Source: Helicobacteraceae bacterium
GTDB lineage: Bacteria > Campylobacterota > Campylobacteria > Campylobacterales > Sulfurimonadaceae
Direction of reading: 5' to 3'
DNA: 8,120 bases
NCBI GenBank assembly: GCA_027084065.1
Contig: JALWLR010000012.1
Coordinates: 1-8,120, forward strand
Shown: piece by piece, positions 1-5,852 of the stretch
Numbering within the stretch: the first letter of the stretch is position 1
Layout: each line of letters starts with the position of its first letter
The notes under the pieces: model-generated
Told to the model about the DNA's origin: nothing
The model's database searches: none
What the model saw: the letters and a program-made list of their open reading frames with translations, nothing else
Translations under genes and position numbers: made by a program

Positions 1-150
1 AAGCGTACCAAAATAAAGAGCATCTATGCGGCTCTTCATCGATTGTGTGTTGATCGCACCCATCAGCCCCAAAACGAGCAATCCAACGGTAATGAATATG
101 AACAGTAAAAAAAGTTTACTTTTTAAACGCAACGCTTCTATAAACTTCAT
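1..150 (-). CDS. N-terminus of a membrane sensor protein, probably chemoreceptor-like (3' end outside window)
   Basis: Fifty codons are visible, reading from an ATG at 150-148 to the window edge, and the gene continues beyond position 1. The start is supported by an AGAGGA Shine-Dalgarno sequence at 161-156. The product begins MKFIEALRLK, then has a hydrophobic membrane segment at about residues 13-34, then a polar stretch ending DALYFGTL. A short cytoplasmic tail, one membrane helix and a YFGTL-type motif at the start of the periplasmic part are what I know from four-helix-bundle ligand-binding domains of methyl-accepting chemotaxis proteins and some other Campylobacterota sensors. The output domain (MCP signalling, GGDEF or kinase) cannot be seen, so the class is inferred. 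The gene is divergent from the 149-residue gene and has a sigma-54-like promoter match just upstream (188-172). Confidence 0.72.
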   Translation of the reverse strand, partial: MKFIEALRLKSKLFLLFIFITVGLLVLGLMGAINTQSMKSRIDALYFGTL

Positions 151-155
151 TTTTT

Positions 156-161
156 TCCTCT
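156..161 (-). promoter_or_regulatory. Ribosome binding site of the sensor gene
   Basis: AGAGGA read on the minus strand, followed by five A residues before the ATG at 150. It fixes the start of the sensor gene and borders the left arm of the inverted repeat at 162-183, so a hairpin formed there in RNA would sit directly next to it. Confidence 0.6.
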
Positions 162-183
162 TGCAAGTTCATAGCAACTTGCA
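162..183. repeat. Perfect 8-base inverted repeat in the divergent intergenic region
   Basis: TGCAAGTT at 162-169 and AACTTGCA at 176-183 are exact reverse complements separated by six bases (CATAGC). The repeat lies between two divergent genes and overlaps both candidate promoters, which would suit a dimeric regulator's operator. It could also be chance, or a small RNA hairpin. There is no T-run next to it on either strand that would make it a normal intrinsic terminator. Confidence 0.6.
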
Positions 184-188
184 TTCCA
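172..188 (-). promoter_or_regulatory. Candidate sigma-54 (RpoN) promoter for the sensor gene
   Basis: On the minus strand the sequence reads TGGAATGCAAGTTGCTA. It has the invariant GG (187-186) and GC (175-174) of the -24/-12 elements exactly ten bases apart, and fits both TGGCACG-N4-TTGCW and the GGAA-N6-TTGC form known from Campylobacterota flagellar promoters. The predicted transcription start is near 162, about 12 bases upstream of the ATG, leaving a very short leader that still contains the Shine-Dalgarno sequence. That chemotaxis and flagellar genes in this group often depend on RpoN is established for some species; its use here is inference. Confidence 0.5.
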
Positions 189-200
189 ATATGCTACAAT
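172..200 (+). promoter_or_regulatory. Candidate sigma-70 extended -10 promoter for the 149-residue gene
   Basis: TACAAT at 195-200 is preceded by TG at 192-193, giving the TGnTATAAT-like extended -10 arrangement. A weak -35 (TAGCAA, 172-177) lies 17 bases upstream. Transcription would start near 207, giving a leader of about 14 bases with the ribosome binding site. The weak -35 overlaps the -12 part of the oppositely directed sigma-54-like element and the right arm of the inverted repeat. Confidence 0.5.
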
Positions 201-208
201 ACGCAAAA

Positions 209-215
209 AAAGGAG
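209..215 (+). promoter_or_regulatory. Ribosome binding site deciding the start of the 149-residue gene
   Basis: AAAGGAG ends five bases before the ATG at 221. The frame stays open upstream as far as 26, but that part runs antisense through the sensor gene and has no comparable signal, so this site defines the true start. Confidence 0.8.
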
Positions 216-220
216 TCTAC

Positions 221-670
221 ATGCAAAACAAAGAAGCCGAGTCCATTAAAACACTCCATTATCTCTCCCCGCAAGAGATAGACGATCTTTTAAAAAATGT
301 CGAATACATCATAATGGCAGCCCCGGCACCCGATCATTTCGAAGATGTACCGATTCATTTTACGATATTTCTCAACACTACCCAAGAGCTGCCCGAATCT
401 GTCAAAGATGCCGTTTTAGAAAAGTTTTTAGACGAAAACGGTATACGAAATCCCCAGCATGTCATGAGCAAGCTCGCTCCAGTTGGATTTGCAACGACAA
501 AGCAAAGTTCCCCTATGCCTATGCTTTTAATTCAACCGCAGGATATTTACTCCATCCCTCACAAGTTTTTACATGTAATCGACTTTTTAGGCGACAGCGA
601 CGAGTATGAAGAGGTCAAACGAGACTCACTTACGGGATGGAGTTACACTTACGAAGAGCAACCCTCATAG
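221..670 (+). CDS. Conserved-looking hypothetical protein, 149 residues, unknown function
   Basis: I do not recognise this protein. It begins MQNKEAESIKTLHYLSPQEI and has 149 residues. No signal peptide, membrane segment, lipobox or cysteine is visible, so it is probably a small soluble cytoplasmic protein. It is acidic, with clusters such as DFLGDSDEYEEV near the C-terminus and a Pro/Met-rich patch (SSPMPMLLIQPQD) at about residues 105-117. The start is chosen from a strong AAAGGAG site and an extended -10 promoter just upstream. It is a single gene on the plus strand, divergent from a membrane sensor and convergent with pepP. Its last 22 bases (649-670) are also the last codons of pepP on the other strand. 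The well-formed start signals and normal codon use argue for a real gene. I suggest no function. Confidence 0.82.
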   Translation: MQNKEAESIKTLHYLSPQEIDDLLKNVEYIIMAAPAPDHFEDVPIHFTIFLNTTQELPESVKDAVLEKFLDENGIRNPQHVMSKLAPVGFATTKQSSPMPMLLIQPQDIYSIPHKFLHVIDFLGDSDEYEEVKRDSLTGWSYTYEEQPS

Positions 671-1944
671 AGTGATTCTATATCCTCTAGCTCTTTGAGT
701 ATCTCTTTTGAGAGGTTTTCATACCCCTCTTTGGTAACCAAAATGTCATCTTCAATGCGAATGCCGATTCCTCTGTATTTTTTGGGAATAGAGTGATCGT
801 TTTTTGGTAGATAGAGTCCGGGTTCGATTGTAAGAACCATGCCTGCCTGAAGAGGAATCTCTTTTCCTTTTTTCGTTTTATATGGGCATGGGTCATGAAC
901 ATCCAGCCCCATATAGTGCCCTATACCATGCGGAAAATACTTTTTATGCTTCCTCTTTTTAAGTAGTTTGTCTACGCTTCCGCGTAAAATTCCAAGACGC
1001 ACCATCCCCTCACACAGCATTCTTTCTGCATGTTCTTGAAGCTTTGAGCGAAGAATACCCGGCTTAACCATAGCGATAATCTCTTTTTCTACATGCAAAA
1101 CAAGCGCATATATCTCTTTTTGGGCACTGCTAAAAGAGCCTCCAACCGGTATAGTTCTTGTTATATCCGTAGCATAATAGTTATACTCACACCCCGCATC
1201 TATCAAAACGAGATCTTCTGCATGTAACTCTTTGTCGTTTTTTATATAGTGCAGCGTATTGGCATTGTCTCCGCCGGCGACGATAGTCGTATAGGCATCA
1301 CTGTAAGCACCGTTTTTAGTGAATATATACTCAAATTCCGCTTGTAGCTCATACTCTTTTTTGCCGCTTTTACACATACGCATGGCATGATGATGCGCCT
1401 TTTTCGTGATTTGCATTCCTTGGCGTATCAGCTCTATTTCTGCCGGAGTTTTGTAAAGGCGCATTTTAAAAATCATTTTAGAAAGATTTGCATGCGCATA
1501 AACGTTGCTGCCCATTTTTCTAAGTATTGCCGTTTCATCACTCGTATCGGCAAATTCATAATAGAGTCTGTTTATCTCGCGCATCTCTTTTTCTATGCGA
1601 CTTTGCAATTTACTTATAGCACAAACCTCATCTACTTTATAGCGTTTGCACGCTTTTTTGACCCCTGTTACTTTTCCGTTCCAAAGCTCGAATGTTGCAT
1701 CTTTTTCCTTGACGAACAAAACCACTCTGCATTTTTTACCCTTTTTTATAAACAACAATGCACTCGATGGTTCCTCTATGCCGCACAAATAATAAAAGTT
1801 GGAGTTCTGTCTATAAGGGTACTCCGTGTCGTTAGAGCGAATCTTCGGTTTGGCGGCGCACACAAGAGCAAGCGAGTTTTGTTTCAGTTTTTTTCCAAGC
1901 CTTTCTCTTCTGCTTTGATACTCCCGCTCACTTATCGTTTGCAT
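649..1944 (-). CDS. pepP: Xaa-Pro aminopeptidase (aminopeptidase P, M24B family)
   Basis: This cytosolic metallopeptidase removes an N-terminal residue that precedes proline. The product has 431 residues, close to the 441 of E. coli PepP. An aminopeptidase-P N-terminal domain (about 1-165) is followed by the pita-bread M24 catalytic domain. The five expected dinuclear metal ligands are visible: D249 (IDAGCEY), D260 (ATDITRT), H343 (HGIGHYMGLDVHD), E374 (TIEPGLY) and E398 (RIEDDI); accessory histidines H339 and H350 and substrate-side H232 (NTLHY) are also present. I chose the ATG at 1944 because GGAGGG (1953-1948) lies just ahead of it; a GTG five codons upstream (1959) lies before that site and is less likely. 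The gene starts inside the lipoprotein gene (13-base overlap), so it is probably translated by coupling and is the last gene of the run. Its 3' end overlaps the convergent 149-residue gene. Confidence 0.95.
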   Translation of the reverse strand: MQTISEREYQSRRERLGKKLKQNSLALVCAAKPKIRSNDTEYPYRQNSNFYYLCGIEEPSSALLFIKKGKKCRVVLFVKEKDATFELWNGKVTGVKKACKRYKVDEVCAISKLQSRIEKEMREINRLYYEFADTSDETAILRKMGSNVYAHANLSKMIFKMRLYKTPAEIELIRQGMQITKKAHHHAMRMCKSGKKEYELQAEFEYIFTKNGAYSDAYTTIVAGGDNANTLHYIKNDKELHAEDLVLIDAGCEYNYYATDITRTIPVGGSFSSAQKEIYALVLHVEKEIIAMVKPGILRSKLQEHAERMLCEGMVRLGILRGSVDKLLKKRKHKKYFPHGIGHYMGLDVHDPCPYKTKKGKEIPLQAGMVLTIEPGLYLPKNDHSIPKKYRGIGIRIEDDILVTKEGYENLSKEILKELEDIESLYEGCSS

Positions 1945-2546
1945 GTTCCCTCCAGCCACTTCACTACCTCTTCTATCGTCTCTTGCTGTGCTTGGTTGAG
2001 TGCTTCAACACCCCCTTTGGCATTGAGCTCTTTGGTTTTGATCTTTTTATAGACTACCTTTTGCGAAACCGGCAGAAAGTCCCCTCCACCTACTAGCGTA
2101 AAGGTCATATCCGAAACGATGTAAGAGCGTTTTTGCGAAGGGGTAAAGTACTGTTTGAAATCATTAATTTCTATCTCTAGAACATAATCCCCTTTAGCCA
2201 CCGAAGAGTAGTTCGAAACCGTTGCAAAGATTCTGCTTTCGCGTATCGCCTTTAAAATCTCGTTATAAAGCATCGTCGAAACCGGTTGCACCCATGCCGA
2301 CTGGGTGTAGCTGTTCTCTTCATAAGGCAAAACGACATAGTGCAACTCGTTGACACTGTACTCATACGATCCAAAAGGCTCAAGAATTTTTAAACTTGCA
2401 TCGCGGCAATGTGTATCTTTCAGCCTATCGTACCCGACACTCTTTCCTATAATAGCATACTCCGTCACTGGAGGCGTACTTTTTACGCTACACCCCATAC
2501 TAAAAAGTGCCAATCCCATTACTATTGTCTCTATCCAACGCATCAT
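1932..2546 (-). CDS. ABC-transport auxiliary lipoprotein (PqiC-like), partner of the Mla transporter
   Basis: The product has 204 residues, or 203 if the second ATG (2543) is used. Both ATGs follow AGGAG (2555-2551), at spacings of 4 and 7 bases. The first forms a 4-base ATGA overlap with the end of mlaD. The N-terminus is a short lipoprotein signal, MMRWIETIVMGLALFSMGC, with the acceptor Cys at 19; the lipobox (FSMGC) is atypical because -3 is Ser rather than Leu. The mature part has a mixed alpha/beta pattern with a WVQPVSTML stretch (85-93) like the W-x-x-P-hydrophobic motif of the ABC_trans_aux/PqiC family. It sits directly after the MCE gene, where such lipoproteins are usually found. 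By analogy with PqiC it would be tethered to the outer membrane (or the periplasmic face) and dock on the MCE component. From memory, the C. jejuni Cj1646-Cj1649 cluster has the same order. Family assignment rests on position, signal and this motif. Confidence 0.78.
   Translation of the reverse strand: MMRWIETIVMGLALFSMGCSVKSTPPVTEYAIIGKSVGYDRLKDTHCRDASLKILEPFGSYEYSVNELHYVVLPYEENSYTQSAWVQPVSTMLYNEILKAIRESRIFATVSNYSSVAKGDYVLEIEINDFKQYFTPSQKRSYIVSDMTFTLVGGGDFLPVSQKVVYKKIKTKELNAKGGVEALNQAQQETIEEVVKWLEGTCKR
1948..1953 (-). promoter_or_regulatory. Ribosome binding site of pepP, inside the lipoprotein gene
   Basis: GGAGGG on the minus strand, three bases before the ATG at 1944. It lies within the last codons of the upstream lipoprotein gene, supports the start at 1944 over the GTG at 1959, and indicates translational coupling. 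Confidence 0.7.
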
Positions 2547-3508
2547 TTTTCTCCTGGACCTTTTTTCTCTTGCACCTCTTTAAAGAGAATATCTCGTGGA
2601 CTCTCTTTATACTCTTTGATTGTCACACGAAGCTCACTGAGCACACCGTTTAGCGTATTGAGACTCTTATTGAGTGCCGGAATGAATTCACTTGTCATTG
2701 CACGCAGGTTAAAATCTCCTCTTGCAACCGCTTCGCCTATTTTGTCAGATGTTTTTTGAATTTTTATGTAACTTTGTGTTATCTTTTCAAATGCCTTGAG
2801 TGTACCTCGCTCCCAAGCAACGCTGTTTCGAACAAGGTTATGGACATCCGGCATAGCTTTGTCGGCTTGTGCAGTAATACTGTCTATGTTTTGCATAGTG
2901 TTTTGCATGTGACGAATGGTTTTTTCATTCATGACTTTGTTGAGTTTGCTCATAAAGAGTCTGCTCTCATGCAATACACCATGAAGCTCTTTTTGATTCT
3001 CTTCAGACAGTAACACCTCTATTTGATCCAGCGTATGGGCAACCTTGTTGTAAATATGCCCAAAAGATGTCTGAAAACTTTCAAAAAACGACGGTACGCT
3101 TTTAATGACTGGGTACTTCTCTCCCGGTGGCACTTTAGTAAGTAAAGGGGAGTTCTTGTCCCCAAGACTTAAATTGATATAACTAAGCCCAGTAATGCCC
3201 TGTGCTGTAAGTTTCGCAACGGTCGATGTCTTTATGGGCGTATCTTTGTTGACACTGATGACAACGCGAACCTGCTCGGAATTTTTTGGATTGATACCGA
3301 GTTTGACTACTTTTCCAACCGTTATACCACGATATTTTACCGGAGCATCAAGATTGAGACCCAAAACAGATTCGTTAAAATAGATGACATACTTCTTCAT
3401 CTCCATCTCATCGGTTGGACGAACCAACCAATATATAAACAATATCATAGCGATAAAGCCCGTTATAACGAAAAGTCCCACTGCAGCATAATTGGTTTTA
3501 TTATTCAT
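2543..3508 (-). CDS. mlaD: MCE-domain lipid-transport protein (MlaD-type)
   Basis: The product has 321 residues: one N-terminal membrane helix (about 8-29), an MCE/MlaD domain (about 38-118, including VKYRGITVGKVVKLGI and the GITGLSYINLSLG ending), then a long, mostly helical C-terminal region (about 135-300) closed by a KESPRDILF motif like those ending other long MCE proteins. MCE domains form hexameric rings that carry lipids across the periplasm; this one would be anchored in the inner membrane on MlaE/MlaF. The E. coli protein is only 183 residues, so the helical tail is a real difference and may form a needle or barrel towards the outer membrane (inference). I chose the ATG at 3508: AGGGA (3518-3514) precedes it, it lies one base after the mlaF stop, and the protein then starts just before its membrane helix. 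The reading frame is open 33 codons further upstream, inside mlaF. Confidence 0.92.
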   Translation of the reverse strand: MNNKTNYAAVGLFVITGFIAMILFIYWLVRPTDEMEMKKYVIYFNESVLGLNLDAPVKYRGITVGKVVKLGINPKNSEQVRVVISVNKDTPIKTSTVAKLTAQGITGLSYINLSLGDKNSPLLTKVPPGEKYPVIKSVPSFFESFQTSFGHIYNKVAHTLDQIEVLLSEENQKELHGVLHESRLFMSKLNKVMNEKTIRHMQNTMQNIDSITAQADKAMPDVHNLVRNSVAWERGTLKAFEKITQSYIKIQKTSDKIGEAVARGDFNLRAMTSEFIPALNKSLNTLNGVLSELRVTIKEYKESPRDILFKEVQEKKGPGEK

Positions 3509-3509
3509 T

Positions 3510-4241
3510 TCATTCCCTAAAAAATTTGTCGACAAAATCGCTGTGGACAGTATGAATTCCCTCATACGGTCCTTCATAAACAATCTTTTTGTTATCGATA
3601 ATCGCAAAACGATCCATAGTCCCTTTGATAGAGTGCAAATCGTGTGACACCATTACTATCGTCAAGTTGAGCAAATCTCTAAGCTTGAGTATCAGTGCAT
3701 CAAACTCTCTTGCGGAGATAGGATCAAGTCCGCTTGTAGGTTCGTCTAAAAAAAGGAGTTTCGGATCCATCGCCAAAGCCCGTGCCAATCCTGCCTTTTT
3801 TTTCATTCCCCCACTTATCTGCGAGGGATAAAGCAGTGCATCTTTTGGTTTTAGTCCTACAAGTTGCAATTTAAGTGAAACAATCTCCTCTATCATTGAT
3901 GAGGAAAGCGATGTGTATTCTACAAGCGGTCTTGCTATGTTTTGCGCAATGTTTAAAGAGGAAAAAAGTGCTCCAAATTGAAACAAAACACCCCAGTTTT
4001 CGCGCAGTTGCTGTACTTGTATTTGAGAGATCCTCGTGACATCTTTCCCCAAAACGTAAATATGCCCCGAATAGACATGCTCAAGCATGACCATTTCGCG
4101 CATCAAAGTCGTTTTACCGCATCCGCTTGGACCGAGTAAACCATAAATTTCGCCCTCGTTGACATGCAGATTCAACCCGTCATGAACGACTTTGTTCCCA
4201 AAAACCGTCTTGACGTTTTCTACTTTTATAACCTGCTGCAT
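3510..4241 (-). CDS. mlaF: ABC transporter ATP-binding protein (MlaF-type)
   Basis: A 243-residue nucleotide-binding subunit that powers the lipid transporter from the cytoplasmic side. All ATPase motifs are intact: Walker A GPSGCGKTT (37-45), Q-loop Q88 in LFQFGALF, signature SGGM (143-146) followed by the basic KKKAGLARALA, Walker B LLFLDEP with D166/E167, D-loop SGLD and H-loop H200. The FGALFSSLNIAQNI stretch after the Q-loop is typical of MlaF rather than of general importer ATPases. The start at 4241 lies two bases after the mlaE stop. Only a weak GGGA upstream serves as a ribosome site, so coupled translation from mlaE is likely. An in-frame ATG at 4289 would add 16 residues from within mlaE and is not preferred, because residue 1 here already begins the usual beta strand (VIKVENVKTVF). 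Confidence 0.95.
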   Translation of the reverse strand: MQQVIKVENVKTVFGNKVVHDGLNLHVNEGEIYGLLGPSGCGKTTLMREMVMLEHVYSGHIYVLGKDVTRISQIQVQQLRENWGVLFQFGALFSSLNIAQNIARPLVEYTSLSSSMIEEIVSLKLQLVGLKPKDALLYPSQISGGMKKKAGLARALAMDPKLLFLDEPTSGLDPISAREFDALILKLRDLLNLTIVMVSHDLHSIKGTMDRFAIIDNKKIVYEGPYEGIHTVHSDFVDKFFRE

Positions 4242-4243
4242 AG

Positions 4244-5347
4244 CTATATTCCCAAATTCGTCAAAACGACTGAAAAAAGCGCATCGCAAACTATAACGGC
4301 AAAAATCGACTCAACAACACTTTTTGTCGTATTTTTACCTATACTTTGCGTATCATCTTTGACCATAAAGCCTCTATAAATAGCGATGGTTGCAATTAAA
4401 AATGCAAAGAAAGGTCCCTTTATCTCTCCAATTATAAAGTGTTTGACATCTATAACCGAACTAAAACGCTCCAAAAAAAGACCAAACGAAATGTCAAGTT
4501 GAGTGTTGGCAATGAGCATACCCCCAAAAACACCCGCTATATCGGCTATGAAAATCAAAATAGGCAAAGAGATACTTAGCGCAATTATGCGAGGAATTAC
4601 AATATAAAAGTAAGGATCAAACCCCATTGTACGCATTGCATCAAGCTCTTCGGTAATTTTCATAGCTCCGATTTCCGCCGTATATGCAGAGCCACTTCGT
4701 CCGGCTATGACAATTGCCGTAATCATAGGAGCAAGCTCACGTAAAATAGAGATTCCAAGCATATCGACTATAAAAATATTCGCTCCATATAGTTTAAGCT
4801 GCACCGCAGACTGGTAGGCTATGACAACCCCGACAAGAAAACTAGTCAAAGCTACAATGCCTATAGCTTTAATGGCACTTTGGTTGATCTCAAAAAGTAC
4901 CTCTTTGTAACGAAAATATTTCGGATTGAGAAAAATAGTCAATTTTTTAACAAACAGCTCTCCCAAAAATGCAAGAAGTGCTACGACAAAACGGTATTTC
5001 AAATAAAAATGGTAGCCCATTCGCTCAAGTAAAGAGCAATTGCTTGGTTTTGGCAAAGGCTGCGGAGGGGTATTTTTTACAAGTTCTATTGTCTGTAAAA
5101 AGCGGTTGCCAAGATGCTTGAACTTTACATTTTTTTGATGCTTCAACCTCAGCAAATAAAGTGCGGCAGCAGTATCGAGACGAACCATATTTTCAAAATC
5201 TATTATGAGCAGCTCTGCATCTTGAAGCTTTTTAGTTTGTTCCATAAAAGCAGGTAAAGAGCGAATATCCAGTGCGCCTTGCACCTTTATGACAAATGCG
5301 TTACCCTCTTTGTAAATCCGTATTGCTTTACCTGCTTCGTTTTGCAT
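4244..5347 (-). CDS. mlaE: MlaE-type ABC permease with fused N-terminal STAS (MlaB-like) domain
   Basis: A 367-residue protein combining two parts. Residues about 9-95 look like a STAS domain (VIKVQGALDIRSLPAF, then LLIIDFENMVRLDTAAALYLL, with D58-T59 at the position of the regulatory Ser/Thr loop). Residues about 115-367 are the permease, with several membrane helices and the family hallmark ELAPMITAIVIAGRSGSAYTAEIG (204-227), followed by MKITEELDAM. In E. coli the STAS protein MlaB is separate and binds the ATPase MlaF; here it is built into the permease, a form common in many non-enteric bacteria. The ATG at 5347 is the only plausible start, since TAG stops the frame eight codons upstream. 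No Shine-Dalgarno sequence precedes it; instead a CTCCT run lies there. It begins seven bases after the cheW stop, so translation probably depends on coupling with cheW. Confidence 0.94.
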   Translation of the reverse strand: MQNEAGKAIRIYKEGNAFVIKVQGALDIRSLPAFMEQTKKLQDAELLIIDFENMVRLDTAAALYLLRLKHQKNVKFKHLGNRFLQTIELVKNTPPQPLPKPSNCSLLERMGYHFYLKYRFVVALLAFLGELFVKKLTIFLNPKYFRYKEVLFEINQSAIKAIGIVALTSFLVGVVIAYQSAVQLKLYGANIFIVDMLGISILRELAPMITAIVIAGRSGSAYTAEIGAMKITEELDAMRTMGFDPYFYIVIPRIIALSISLPILIFIADIAGVFGGMLIANTQLDISFGLFLERFSSVIDVKHFIIGEIKGPFFAFLIATIAIYRGFMVKDDTQSIGKNTTKSVVESIFAVIVCDALFSVVLTNLGI

Positions 5348-5354
5348 GTAGGAG

Positions 5355-5852
5355 TTAAAAGTCTCTCTCTAACAATTTATCTACTTTGAGAATAGTCAAT
5401 ATGTTGTTTTCTCGCTTACCGACCCCTTCTATAATCGTGTTGTCTCCATCAACCGTATCGGGTGCAGGACCAATATCCTTTTTCGAAAGGCGAAGCGCCA
5501 TTGTCAAACGGTCAATGACAAAACCGGCGACATCATCACCGTTTTTCATTACAATAAAGCGTGTTTCATCATCTTGCTTTTTTGGAGGAAGTCCAAATTT
5601 TCTTCGTAGATCTATAAGCGGTATTACAGAACCTCGGAGGTTGAAAACTCCCAAAACATATGCTGGTGTTTGCGGAACCCTTGTCCAACCTATCGGCTTT
5701 ATGATCTCCTGAATGGAGAGAATCGGTACGGCATACTCCTCCTCTCCTATGATGAATCCGACAAGCTGTACGACATCGTCTGTATGTGTCTCTTCGGGTG
5801 TTTGTTGCTGACGTTGCTGTTTGTTGATGACATCTTTTAATTTATCGCTCAT
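5355..5852 (-). CDS. cheW: Chemotaxis coupling protein CheW
   Basis: CheW links chemoreceptors to the CheA kinase in the membrane-associated array. The 165-residue product has a glutamine-rich N-terminal tail (INKQQRQQQTPEETHTDD, about residues 9-26) and then a single CheW domain (about 27-163) with the signature NLRGSVIPLIDLRRKFGLP (71-89), including the receptor-contacting R73 region, and a FIVMKNGDDVAGFVID strand pair. The ATG at 5852 overlaps the cheAY stop by four bases (ATGA), and GGAG (5864-5861) lies eight bases ahead of it. It is a single-domain CheW, not a CheV, because no receiver follows. The N-terminal Q/T-rich extension is longer than in E. coli CheW and looks disordered. Confidence 0.96.
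   Translation of the reverse strand: MSDKLKDVINKQQRQQQTPEETHTDDVVQLVGFIIGEEEYAVPILSIQEIIKPIGWTRVPQTPAYVLGVFNLRGSVIPLIDLRRKFGLPPKKQDDETRFIVMKNGDDVAGFVIDRLTMALRLSKKDIGPAPDTVDGDNTIIEGVGKRENNILTILKVDKLLERDF

Noticed and set aside
26..220. In-frame extension of the 149-residue gene by 65 codons upstream
   Set aside because: It lies antisense over the sensor gene and the promoter region, has no ribosome site, and the strong AAAGGAG is placed for the ATG at 221.
701..716. Small hairpin ATCTCT-TTTG-AGAGGT followed by TTTC, as a terminator for the plus-strand gene
   Set aside because: The stem is only six pairs, includes a G-T pair, is AT-rich and has a short T-run; it lies inside pepP coding sequence.
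1387..2052. Plus-strand open frame of 221 codons
   Set aside because: It is antisense to pepP, whose catalytic residues are all intact; it has no start signal and an implausible Phe/Tyr/Cys-rich composition.
3509..3607. 33-residue N-terminal extension of MlaD
   Set aside because: It overlaps the conserved end of mlaF and would put extra residues ahead of the signal-anchor helix; the ATG at 3508 has a ribosome site.
5335..5350. Thirteen identical bases (CTACATGCAAAAC) at the starts of mlaE and the 149-residue gene
   Set aside because: The match covers only start-codon context and Met-Gln-Asn codons, and the flanks differ; it is most likely chance, not a repeat or recombination site.
5366..5405. 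Possible internal promoter (TTGACT with a TAAATT-like -10) at the end of cheW, ahead of mlaE
   Set aside because: The spacing of about 14 bases is too short and no better -10 lies at 16-18 bases.
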